Assembly (NCBI RefSeq): GCF_025264665.1
Contig: NZ_CP073697.1
Coordinates: forward strand, 372,001 to 436,000
DNA length: 64,000 nucleotides
Reading direction: 5' to 3'
Origin: Edaphobacter flagellatus
GTDB lineage: Bacteria > Acidobacteriota > Terriglobia > Terriglobales > Acidobacteriaceae
Shown: piece after piece, positions 44,666 through 52,973 of the stretch
How positions within the stretch are numbered: position 1 is the stretch's first letter
Layout: each line of letters opens with the position of its first letter
Program-made: the position numbers and the translations under genes
The notes under the pieces: generated by a model
Told to the model about the DNA's origin: nothing
The model's database searches: none
What the model saw: the letters and a program-made list of their open reading frames with translations, nothing else

Positions 44666-46909
44666 ATGGGTCCGCATATCGCGCAGACACCGCCCTCTAC
44701 GGGCACGCCTGACTCCCCGACCCCGGCCTTTAGCACGGCGGTTACCGACACGACGCTCTCCGAGGCGCTGATTACCCTCAGAAAGCGACGATGGATAGTT
44801 ATTGCCTGTTTGCTGATCAGTCTGGTCTATGGCATTTACAAAGCTGAGACGCAACCTCGTATCTATGAAGCCTTTGGCAGAATCCAGGTAAGGACAGGTT
44901 CTTCTAATGAGTATCGCGTAAGCGCCATCCAGAGCAGCTCAGTCGAAGGCTCGAAGATGCTGACCGAGGTTGCCATTCTGCAAAGCGACACGCTCATGCT
45001 CACTGTCGCTCGCGAGATGGATCTCGCCAACAATCCTGACTTTCTGGGGCACCCTGCCCCGGTTCCACGTGCATCTCTTGACACGCCGCAGGTACGCCAG
45101 CAGACCGTTCATCAGTTACAGAGCAATCTGCATGTATCGCAGGTTCCGAAGACCGACATCATCCGCATCAGCTATACGTCACTCAGCGCGAAGCTGGCAT
45201 CGGATATTGTCAACAAGGTCATCGCAGCCTATGTTCAGCGAAGCTTCGAGACTCGTTTTGCTTCTACACGCCGCGTCTCCAATTGGCTCTCCAGCCAGCT
45301 CGATGATCTGAAGCAGCAGGTCCAGACTTCGCAAGAGCATGTCATGGACCTGCAGAAACGCCTTGGCATCCTCGGCTTTGATCCCAACCATAGCCAGATC
45401 AATGCTTCGATCGAACAACTGTCGAAAGCAGCGAACGACGCACGCATCTCTCGCATTATTGCGGAGTCACGTTACCGCATGTTGGCAGGCATGGATCCGA
45501 ACTCTATTGAAGGATCCATCGATGTTGTTCCCGGAACGACTCCGGTCGGCCTGAATGGCTTGCGCTCCCAGCTGGCTACAGCAAAGGCAACTTTTGCTCA
45601 GATGGAGTCCACCTTAGGGCCCAATCACCCGCAGTCGAAAGCGCAGAAAGCACAGATAGACGAGCTCACCCGCGAGATCGATGCCGAGGAGCAGCGGCTT
45701 CTGCTGCAGGCCAAGCAGGTTTACCTGGCAGCCCGCACCAATGAAGATCAGACAACAGCAGCACTTGAAGCTCAGAAGTCTGATGCCTACAAGCTTCGCG
45801 ACGATCTTGTCGAATACACGATCGCGCAACGCGACTTTGAGTCCAACCGCAATCTGTATGAAGGCCTGCTACAGCGCCTGCGTACCGCTGATGTCCAAGC
45901 CGGCCTTGAATCGCTGGAGATTGACGTTGTCGATCAGGCGCTCCTTCCTGCCGCGCCTCTGCTCAAACCTCAATCGAGCATTATTCTCACCACGTTGATC
46001 TTTGGATTGATCGGAGGCATCATTCTCGCCTTCCTGATGGAAAGCCTGGATACCGGCCTCCGCAGCGTAACCGAGATTGAAACCATTACCGAACTTCCTT
46101 CGCTGGCGATCATCCCGCGCGCTCGTCGCTCTGGAGCCGACCAAGCTACGCTTTCTACAGCGCAGCGTAACATCGGCGCACTCTCACAGCCGAAATCGCA
46201 GTTTGCCGAAGCGTTTCGTACCCTGCGCACTGCGCTTCTGCTTTCAACTGCAGGCCATCCTCCAAAATACATCCTGCTCACCAGCGCAACACCGTCCGAA
46301 GGTAAAACGACAGCTACCTGCAATCTGGCCTGCATCCTTGCACAGGGAGACGCGCGTGTACTCGTGATTGATGCCGACCTCAGAAGGCCGACCATCCATC
46401 ACCGATTTGGCCTCAACGGACGCGTCGGCCTTACCACTCTTCTGACTGGAGCCACCACTTTCGAACAGTCCATTCAGAAAATCCCTGAAGTCCCGAATCT
46501 CGATATTCTCGTCAGCGGCCCAGTGCCTCCATTCCCTACGGAGATGCTCAGTTCTGAGGCAATGTCCAAACTGCTTGAGCATTGTGGGCAGCTCTACACG
46601 CATATCATTCTTGACTCGCCGCCAATTCTTTCCGTCACCGACGGCGTCATTCTGGCACGCGAATCCGACGCCGTGATTCTGGTCGTCCGCCACGGCAAAT
46701 CCAGTAAGCACATCGTCCGCCGCGCACGTGATCTCCTCTTCCGCTCTGGAGCGCCCGTCACTGGCATTGTTCTGAATGCCGTCGATCTCAGCTCTCCGGA
46801 GTACTACGGCTACTATGGCTATTCCCAGTACGGCTATGCTGGTGCCGATGCTGGCTCCTGGGAATCGTCTGCGGCCAGAAACGAAGAGAAAGTGGAGGAT
46901 TCAAAATGA
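44666..46909 (+). CDS. Wzc-type polysaccharide co-polymerase and tyrosine autokinase
   Basis: A 747-residue inner-membrane protein. A Wzz domain is bounded by helices near residues 45-60 and ~440-460, with long periplasmic coiled coils between. The cytoplasmic BY-kinase has Walker A TPSEGKTT (~541-548), Walker A' VLVIDADLRRP and Walker B ILDSPP. The C-terminus is a tyrosine cluster (seven Tyr in PEYYGYYGYSQYGY) for autophosphorylation. It controls polymer length and export together with Wza, whose gene overlaps its stop by four bases. ATG 44666 is chosen over GTG 44660; neither has a strong RBS. Confidence 0.92.
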   Translation: MGPHIAQTPPSTGTPDSPTPAFSTAVTDTTLSEALITLRKRRWIVIACLLISLVYGIYKAETQPRIYEAFGRIQVRTGSSNEYRVSAIQSSSVEGSKMLTEVAILQSDTLMLTVAREMDLANNPDFLGHPAPVPRASLDTPQVRQQTVHQLQSNLHVSQVPKTDIIRISYTSLSAKLASDIVNKVIAAYVQRSFETRFASTRRVSNWLSSQLDDLKQQVQTSQEHVMDLQKRLGILGFDPNHSQINASIEQLSKAANDARISRIIAESRYRMLAGMDPNSIEGSIDVVPGTTPVGLNGLRSQLATAKATFAQMESTLGPNHPQSKAQKAQIDELTREIDAEEQRLLLQAKQVYLAARTNEDQTTAALEAQKSDAYKLRDDLVEYTIAQRDFESNRNLYEGLLQRLRTADVQAGLESLEIDVVDQALLPAAPLLKPQSSIILTTLIFGLIGGIILAFLMESLDTGLRSVTEIETITELPSLAIIPRARRSGADQATLSTAQRNIGALSQPKSQFAEAFRTLRTALLLSTAGHPPKYILLTSATPSEGKTTATCNLACILAQGDARVLVIDADLRRPTIHHRFGLNGRVGLTTLLTGATTFEQSIQKIPEVPNLDILVSGPVPPFPTEMLSSEAMSKLLEHCGQLYTHIILDSPPILSVTDGVILARESDAVILVVRHGKSSKHIVRRARDLLFRSGAPVTGIVLNAVDLSSPEYYGYYGYSQYGYAGADAGSWESSAARNEEKVEDSK

Positions 46910-47901
46910 TGAGACTCTCACTTCTCTTCGCGCATCGCCGCCTGTTACTGCTCGCGATGGTGTTTCTATTCTCCATTTTTGCGGTTGAGGCGCGAGCTCA
47001 GTTCTCCGGGCCATCTATTAGCCCATCGACGCCGGTCAACCTGCCAATCAAGCCAACAACCGATCCTGACATCCTTTACCCCAAAAACCGGGAAACTCGC
47101 CTCTTGGCTGGAGATGTCATCACGGTTCACATCTATGGGGCAACAGACTATGTACCCCAGGCACAGGTAAGCCTCGATGGAGCCATCCAACTCCCGCTGA
47201 TTGGAACCGTCTCCGTCGAAGGACTAACCCTGCACGAGGCTCAGGATCGCATTGCGCAGATGCTGGTCAACGCGGGTATGTACCGTAATCCTCAGGTCAG
47301 CATTCAGTTGATCGAATCGCCAAATTCCATCGTCACAATCAGCGGTGAAATCCATGCCATTCTCCCCATTCACGGACAAAAACGGCTTATCGATGTCCTT
47401 TCGGGTGCTGGCCCCTTCCCGCCTACTGCAAGCCACATCATTACCATTCACAGGCCCGGGATCGATCAGCCCATTATCGTCGACCTTGGTACAGACCCAG
47501 CTCAAAGTGAACGCGCCAATGTTCCTATCTTCGCCGGAGATACAATCATCGTCGGGCGTACTGGCGGCATCTATGTCATTGGCGCTTTTAAAAATCAGGG
47601 ATTTGTCCCGTTAACCCCTAATTCTCCACTCACCCTGATGCAGGCCGCCTCCGTCTCCGGCGGGCCATCCTTCGAAGGCAAGTTTAATGATCTGCGTCTG
47701 ATTCGTACCGTTGGGCTAGAGCGTAAGGTGGTTCATATTGATATCAAGCGTGTCATGAACGGAAAGGATCCTGACCCGGTACTTCAAGCTGATGACATTG
47801 TCTTCCTGCCAAGCTCTTTGATGAAGAGCGCCATCAAGTCTGGAGGACTTGGAACACTCATGGGTCTCGGCTCGCTTCTCGTCGTCGCGGCTCGCCCATA
47901 A
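46906..47901 (+). CDS. Wza-type polysaccharide export outer-membrane protein
   Basis: A 331-residue protein with a signal peptide (residues ~1-36, ending ARAQ), a Poly_export domain (AGDVITVHIYGA, with GLTLHEAQDRI) and two SLBB-type beta-grasp repeats. There is no lipobox cysteine at the cleavage site, unlike E. coli Wza. It forms the outer-membrane exit pore matched to the Wzc-type kinase, with which it overlaps (ATGA). A C-terminal hydrophobic stretch (LGTLMGLGSLLVVAA) could be the membrane-spanning helix. Confidence 0.9.
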   Translation: MMRLSLLFAHRRLLLLAMVFLFSIFAVEARAQFSGPSISPSTPVNLPIKPTTDPDILYPKNRETRLLAGDVITVHIYGATDYVPQAQVSLDGAIQLPLIGTVSVEGLTLHEAQDRIAQMLVNAGMYRNPQVSIQLIESPNSIVTISGEIHAILPIHGQKRLIDVLSGAGPFPPTASHIITIHRPGIDQPIIVDLGTDPAQSERANVPIFAGDTIIVGRTGGIYVIGAFKNQGFVPLTPNSPLTLMQAASVSGGPSFEGKFNDLRLIRTVGLERKVVHIDIKRVMNGKDPDPVLQADDIVFLPSSLMKSAIKSGGLGTLMGLGSLLVVAARP

Positions 47902-47931
47902 TCACATAACTCAAGGACTCTGCTGCCTATC

Positions 47932-49209
47932 ATGGATTCCCTCCCCCAGCGAACCCAGGAAAAGAAGAGAGATGCTGTCCGGCTTGCTTACCTGGTCAGT
48001 CATCCGATCCAGTATCAAGCCCCGCTTCTGCGACGTATCGCACGTGAGCCGGACATTGACCTCACCGTTTTCTTTGGCTCCGACTTCTCTGTCCGAGGTT
48101 ACAAGGATGAAGGCTTCGGCGGAGTTGGCGTCAAATGGGATGTGCCTCTGCTCGATGGCTATCGATATGAGTTTCTTCCTGCTCTCCGCGATAATGCAAC
48201 GGTCAGCCCTACAACGCCGATTAATTACGGCATCCTGAGCCGGTTGCGTGGGAAAGATGGCGACGCCCCTTTCGATGCTCTTTGGGTTCACGGCTATGCC
48301 AGTATCAACTCCCTTCACGCGATGTTTGCGGCGCGCGCATTGGGTATCCCCGTGCTTCTGCGCGCAGAGTCATGGCTTGGTGACCGTGAGCGAAGCAGTG
48401 GAAAGCTCGCAGCCAAGCACCTCTTCTTCCGCGCCCTCGGAAAATTCGTTGATGGGATTCTGCCCATCGGTACATTGAACGATGACTACTGGCGCTATTA
48501 CCTGGGAGATAACTTCCCGCGCTTCCTTATGCCGTATGCCGTCGACAATGACTACTTTCAGAAAAGGAGCATCGAAGCCGCGGCAACGCGCAAACAGCTT
48601 CAGTCTGATCTCAATCTCGATCCCGATCGCCCCGTTATTCTGTTTGCATCCAAGCTTCAGGCACGTAAGCGTTGTGGAGATCTTCTCGATGCCTACAAAC
48701 GACTCTCGCCGGCTCCAGGTGTTGAGCCGCATCCTTATCTCGTTATCGTAGGCGATGGAGAAGAGCGGGCTTCACTCGAACAAGCTGCACGTGCTACGGG
48801 CTTCTCTAGTATCCGATTCTGTGGTTTTCGAAATCAGTCGGAATTACCTCGCTTCTTCGATCTATGCTCGGTCTTCGTCCTACCCTCCCGACATGAACCC
48901 TGGGGACTCATCGTCAACGAGGTCATGAACGCAAGCCGACCTGTTGTCGTCACAGATGAAGTCGGCTGTCAGCGCGATCTCCTCACTCCTGGAATTGAAG
49001 GCGAAGTTTTTCCGGCAGGAGATGTTGAGGCTCTCGCTTCGGCTCTCAGCCGTATACTTGCTACTCCGCATATTGCGCAACAGATGGGACAGCAGGCCCT
49101 CGCAAGGATCCGCTCCTGGAGCTTCGAAGAGGATGTGAGAGGGCTGCGCAATGCCCTGGCTACGGTGACACGCAAGATTGCTCACGAACCGGTTCACTAC
49201 GCTTGCTAG
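47932..49209 (+). CDS. Glycosyltransferase family 4 protein
   Basis: A 425-residue GT-B enzyme. The N-terminal half starts YLVSHPIQYQAPLLR, a form seen in a distinct subgroup of GT4 enzymes of exopolysaccharide clusters. The C-terminal nucleotide-sugar site includes LFASKLQARKRCGDLL and the EPWGLIVNEVMNASRPV block with the EX7E glutamates. Donor and acceptor are unknown. It lies 30 bases after wza, in the same direction. Confidence 0.88.
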   Translation: MDSLPQRTQEKKRDAVRLAYLVSHPIQYQAPLLRRIAREPDIDLTVFFGSDFSVRGYKDEGFGGVGVKWDVPLLDGYRYEFLPALRDNATVSPTTPINYGILSRLRGKDGDAPFDALWVHGYASINSLHAMFAARALGIPVLLRAESWLGDRERSSGKLAAKHLFFRALGKFVDGILPIGTLNDDYWRYYLGDNFPRFLMPYAVDNDYFQKRSIEAAATRKQLQSDLNLDPDRPVILFASKLQARKRCGDLLDAYKRLSPAPGVEPHPYLVIVGDGEERASLEQAARATGFSSIRFCGFRNQSELPRFFDLCSVFVLPSRHEPWGLIVNEVMNASRPVVVTDEVGCQRDLLTPGIEGEVFPAGDVEALASALSRILATPHIAQQMGQQALARIRSWSFEEDVRGLRNALATVTRKIAHEPVHYAC

Positions 49210-49243
49210 ACTGCTAATCTCGAATAGGAAAGCTTAACGCTCC

Positions 49244-50431
49244 ATGCGGATCCTTCACATCATTGCAACGCTGAATCCAGAGGCAGGCGGCCCGGTGGAA
49301 TCAGTTCGTGTGCTACTGAGCTATGGCCCTATAGGCTATGTGGGTGAGGTCGTTACCTTAGACGATCCTGAAGCACCCTTTCTGCGGGATTTCAGCTTTC
49401 CTGTTCATGCACTTGGGCCTACGCGCACTGTCTACGGTTTTAATTCCAAGCTGCTACCCTGGCTTATCAAGAATCGTGGCCGCTTCGATGGCGTTGTCGT
49501 GAATGGCCTATGGCAATATTGTGGATTCGCTGCCTGGCGTGCCCTGGCTGGCAATACTCCGTATGTCGTTTTTACCCATGGCATGCTGGACCCTTATTTC
49601 AAATATGCCTTCCCGCTAAAACACTTGAAGAAGTGGCTCTACTGGGTCCCGGCGGAATACCGCATTCTGCGTGATGCTTATAGGGTTCTATTTACCTCAA
49701 CAGCTGAAAAACGCTTAGCGGAACAGAGTTTCTGGCTGCACCGTTGGACTCCCTACGTCGTTCCATACGGAGCTAAAAACCCTCCTGACAAACCTTCTGA
49801 AATATTGAAAGAAGCCTTCTACGAGAAATGCCCCGAGGTGCGAGGCAAACGTTTCCTCCTCTTCCTCGGGCGCATTCATAAAAAGAAGGGCTGCGATATG
49901 CTCATTCAGGCCTTTAGCAAAGTTGCCTCCAAGGACCCGGAACTTGAGCTTGTCATGGCTGGTCCAGATCAACAGCAATGGACTGCAACTTTGCAGACAA
50001 TGGCGAAGAAGCTTGGTATTGCCCATCGTGTCCATTGGCCGGGCATGATCACAGGAGATGGAAAGTGGGGTGCATTCTATGCCTCCGAAGTCTTCGTTTT
50101 ACCTTCCCATCAGGAAAACTTCGGCATTGCGGTCGCGGAATCACTTGGTTGCGCAAAACCTGTCCTGCTGGCAGACAAAGTCAACATCGCGGAGGACATT
50201 GCTCACGATGGAGCCGGCCTGATGGAGCAGGATACGCTCGATGGCACCATTCGCCTGCTTGATCGCTGGATTGCCATGTCGCAGCAAGAGCGTGAAGCCA
50301 TGTCACAGCGCGCATATGAGTGCTTCCATCGCCGTTACGATATGCGCGAAAATGCCATTGCGATCATCCGGCTCTTTGAATCGGCTACAGTTCACCCGGA
50401 AGAACCCATTTCTGCAAATGGGAAACAGTAA
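49244..50431 (+). CDS. Glycosyltransferase family 4 protein (second)
   Basis: A 395-residue GT-B enzyme: MRILHIIATLNPEAGGP at the N-terminus, FLGRIHKKKGCDMLI and the HQENFGIAVAESLGCAKPVL donor-binding block in the C-terminal half. It resembles WcaI/WbaZ-like transferases and lies in a glycosyltransferase-acetyltransferase string. AGGAAAGC precedes the ATG. The linkage formed is unknown. Confidence 0.88.
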   Translation: MRILHIIATLNPEAGGPVESVRVLLSYGPIGYVGEVVTLDDPEAPFLRDFSFPVHALGPTRTVYGFNSKLLPWLIKNRGRFDGVVVNGLWQYCGFAAWRALAGNTPYVVFTHGMLDPYFKYAFPLKHLKKWLYWVPAEYRILRDAYRVLFTSTAEKRLAEQSFWLHRWTPYVVPYGAKNPPDKPSEILKEAFYEKCPEVRGKRFLLFLGRIHKKKGCDMLIQAFSKVASKDPELELVMAGPDQQQWTATLQTMAKKLGIAHRVHWPGMITGDGKWGAFYASEVFVLPSHQENFGIAVAESLGCAKPVLLADKVNIAEDIAHDGAGLMEQDTLDGTIRLLDRWIAMSQQEREAMSQRAYECFHRRYDMRENAIAIIRLFESATVHPEEPISANGKQ

Positions 50432-50439
50432 CTGCGACT

Positions 50440-51033
50440 ATGCCCAAACAGGTCCACTACAACGCCGCTGAACATATCTCCGAAGACACTGCGGCAGATC
50501 CGTATCTGCGACCCGCCTTTTCGCTCAGTAGCCGCGTCAGGCGTATGGTTTGGAACATCTGCTGGCTTCTCTTCTATCGTCCATCCCCGCGGCCATTCCA
50601 TGCGTGGCGCTCCTTCCTGCTTCGTCTATTTGGAGCCACCATGGGACCAAACTGCCACTTTTATCCGGGTTCAAAGATATGGGCGCCGTGGAACCTCATC
50701 TGCGCGGATCAAGTCACGGCAGCCGATGGAGCGGAGATCTACAACCCGGCGCCAGTCGAATTAGGCTCTCACGCGATCCTCTCCCAGCAGGCCTACCTCT
50801 GCGGCGCAACACACGACTATGACGATCCAGCCTTCCCGCTGATCGCATATCGCATGACCCTCGGCCCCTATGCATGGGTCTGCGCGCGCGCCTCCGTCGC
50901 CCCAGGCGTCAATCTGGCGGAAGGGGCTGTCCTCGGTCTCGGCTCCGTGGCGACACGCAATCTTGATGCGTGGAGCATCTACGCAGGCTCGCCAGCAGTC
51001 AAAGTCAAAGACCGCCGGCCGCACTCACATTAA
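50440..51033 (+). CDS. WcaF-like exopolysaccharide acetyltransferase
   Basis: A 197-residue left-handed beta-helix (hexapeptide) acetyltransferase similar to colanic acid WcaF. The catalytic histidine is probably that in ATHDYDDP, and the repeats are visible around PGVNLAEGAVLGLGSV. It would O-acetylate the repeat unit. It starts 8 bases after the glycosyltransferase stop and is the last gene of the string. Confidence 0.87.
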   Translation: MPKQVHYNAAEHISEDTAADPYLRPAFSLSSRVRRMVWNICWLLFYRPSPRPFHAWRSFLLRLFGATMGPNCHFYPGSKIWAPWNLICADQVTAADGAEIYNPAPVELGSHAILSQQAYLCGATHDYDDPAFPLIAYRMTLGPYAWVCARASVAPGVNLAEGAVLGLGSVATRNLDAWSIYAGSPAVKVKDRRPHSH

Positions 51034-51078
51034 AAAATCCACGCTATTTGAAACGAAAACCGCCCGAATCTGCCGAGG

Positions 51079-51477
51079 CTAACCGCGCAGTTTTGCAAGA
51101 AGGTCTGTGGGATGGACGGGCTTGGCCAATATCTCAAACTCATGGCCTTGCTCGCGCGCCTTCTCCAGCAGATCCGCGGTCGCCGCTTGTCCTGAAAAGA
51201 GAAGAATTTTGCACTTGGGCAGCTTAGAGCGCGTGATGATTGCGGCCTCAATCCCAGTCATCCCTGTCATGATCACGTCGCTGATCAACATGTCCGGCTG
51301 AAAGCTGTCGAGCATCTCGATGGCCTTCTCACCGCTGAAAACAGCACGCGCCTCAAACCCAGCCTGGTTGAGGATAATAGCCAATGTATTTGCGATTACT
51401 TGCTCGTCATCAGCGACGAGAACCTTGGGCTTAGCTGACGTGGACGGTCTCTCCGGCATGCGTTCGGTGTTCCCCAT
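51079..51477 (-). CDS. Single-domain response regulator (REC only)
   Basis: A 132-residue receiver domain: acidic pocket DDE near residue 22-24, phospho-acceptor Asp in LISDVIMTG, and conserved lysine in ILAKPVHP. There is no output domain, so it would act by protein contact, like CheY or SpdR-type stand-alone regulators. No histidine kinase is adjacent. It converges on the WcaF-like gene and could tune polysaccharide output, but that is only positional. Confidence 0.9.
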   Translation of the reverse strand: MGNTERMPERPSTSAKPKVLVADDEQVIANTLAIILNQAGFEARAVFSGEKAIEMLDSFQPDMLISDVIMTGMTGIEAAIITRSKLPKCKILLFSGQAATADLLEKAREQGHEFEILAKPVHPTDLLAKLRG

Positions 51478-51626
51478 TCAAATATTCAAGAATTCGTTGC
51501 AATGCGATCCGCGTGCGTCGCTTTACCATGTTTCTATGTACTAATGATACGCTGACCTCGTAGCCTTAGGACAGTAGCTCCTTCAAATTCAGCCTCATAC
51601 ATTTTACGCAGTAAATCTGAGTCTTT

Positions 51627-52973
51627 ATGCAGCAAGTGATCATACGCGCCGAACAGGTCGAGAAGTACTATGCCCAGCCGAGCGAGAACCGCATCCAGGT
51701 CATCTCGCCCACCGACCTCACCATCAGTGAGGGAGAGATCGTTGCGCTCCTCGGTCCCTCAGGCTCCGGCAAATCGACCCTGCTACGCATGCTCACCGGT
51801 CTGTCCACTCCCTCCGCCGGAACCGTCTACTGGCATGACCGCCCCATCTCCAGTGCCGACGTCAACGTCTCCATCGTCTTCCAGAGTTTCGCCCTCTTCC
51901 CCTGGCTCACCGTGTTTGAGAACGTCGAAGCTCCACTCAAAGCTCGTGGCATGGACCCCGCGGAGCGCCGTAAGCGCTCCCTGAAGATTCTCGATACAGT
52001 CGGCCTCGACGGCTTCCAGGCCGCCTATCCCAAGGAGCTCTCCGGCGGCATGCGGCAGCGGGTCGGATTTGCTCGAGCCCTTGTCGTCGAGCCTGAGGTC
52101 CTCTTCATGGACGAGCCTTTCTCCGCGCTCGACGTGCTGACCGCCGAGAACCTGCGCTCCGAGCTCCTCGAGCTCTGGCAGAACAAGACCATTCCCACAC
52201 GCGCCATCTTTATCGTCACACACAACATTGAAGAGGCCGTCCTGCTGGCGGACCGCATCATCGTCCTGGGACGCAACCCTGGCCATGTCCGCACCGACTT
52301 CCGCGTCTCCCTTGCACATCCACGCGACCGCAAAGCCTCGGCCTTCACGCAGCTCGTCGACTACATTTACAAGGTACTCACGCAGCCCGACGCACAGCCT
52401 CCCGCGCTTCCGCAAACGGCAACAGGTAAAAAGGTACGCGACCAGCGTCACATGCAGTATCAGATGCTGCCGCACGCACGCCCTGGAGGGATCGCCGGTC
52501 TGCTCGAGCTGCTTCTCGACCACAACGGACGCGACGATATCTACCGTCTCGCTGACGACTTGGCCTTTGAAATCGACGACCTGCTGCCGATTGTCGATGC
52601 CGCCCAGCTCCTCGGCTTCCTCAAGATCACCGAAGGCGATGCCGTTATCACGCCGCTCGGAGCCGAGTACGCCAACTCCGAGATTCTTCGCCAGAAGGAG
52701 CTCTTCCGTACGGCTGCGCTCGACAACGTTCTTCTCATTCGCCAGATCGTTCGCGCGATCGAAGCCAAGAGCGACAAGAGCGTCTCTGAAGAGTTCTTCC
52801 ACGACGTTCTCGACGAACAGTTCAGCGAAGACGAAACGCTACGCCAGCTAGAGACCGCCATTAATTGGGGTCGTTACGCTGAGCTCTTTGATTTCGACGC
52901 CTCGCGTCGTCGCTTCATCCAGCCCGAGACGCTGCACCCTGAAACGACTAGCGAAGCGGAGATCGACGCATGA
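51627..52973 (+). CDS. NitT/TauT-type ABC ATPase with C-terminal AAA-associated domain
   Basis: A 448-residue protein. Residues ~1-255 are an ABC ATPase of the nitrate/sulfonate/bicarbonate type: Walker A GPSGSGKST at ~45, signature LSGGMRQR at ~138, Walker B VLFMDEPF. Residues ~290-430 form the AAA-associated C-terminal domain, a winged-helix-like module seen in this subgroup. The next gene, the duplicated permease, overlaps its stop (ATGA). No substrate-binding protein is encoded nearby, so the substrate is unknown; anion transport is the family expectation. Confidence 0.88.
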   Translation: MQQVIIRAEQVEKYYAQPSENRIQVISPTDLTISEGEIVALLGPSGSGKSTLLRMLTGLSTPSAGTVYWHDRPISSADVNVSIVFQSFALFPWLTVFENVEAPLKARGMDPAERRKRSLKILDTVGLDGFQAAYPKELSGGMRQRVGFARALVVEPEVLFMDEPFSALDVLTAENLRSELLELWQNKTIPTRAIFIVTHNIEEAVLLADRIIVLGRNPGHVRTDFRVSLAHPRDRKASAFTQLVDYIYKVLTQPDAQPPALPQTATGKKVRDQRHMQYQMLPHARPGGIAGLLELLLDHNGRDDIYRLADDLAFEIDDLLPIVDAAQLLGFLKITEGDAVITPLGAEYANSEILRQKELFRTAALDNVLLIRQIVRAIEAKSDKSVSEEFFHDVLDEQFSEDETLRQLETAINWGRYAELFDFDASRRRFIQPETLHPETTSEAEIDA

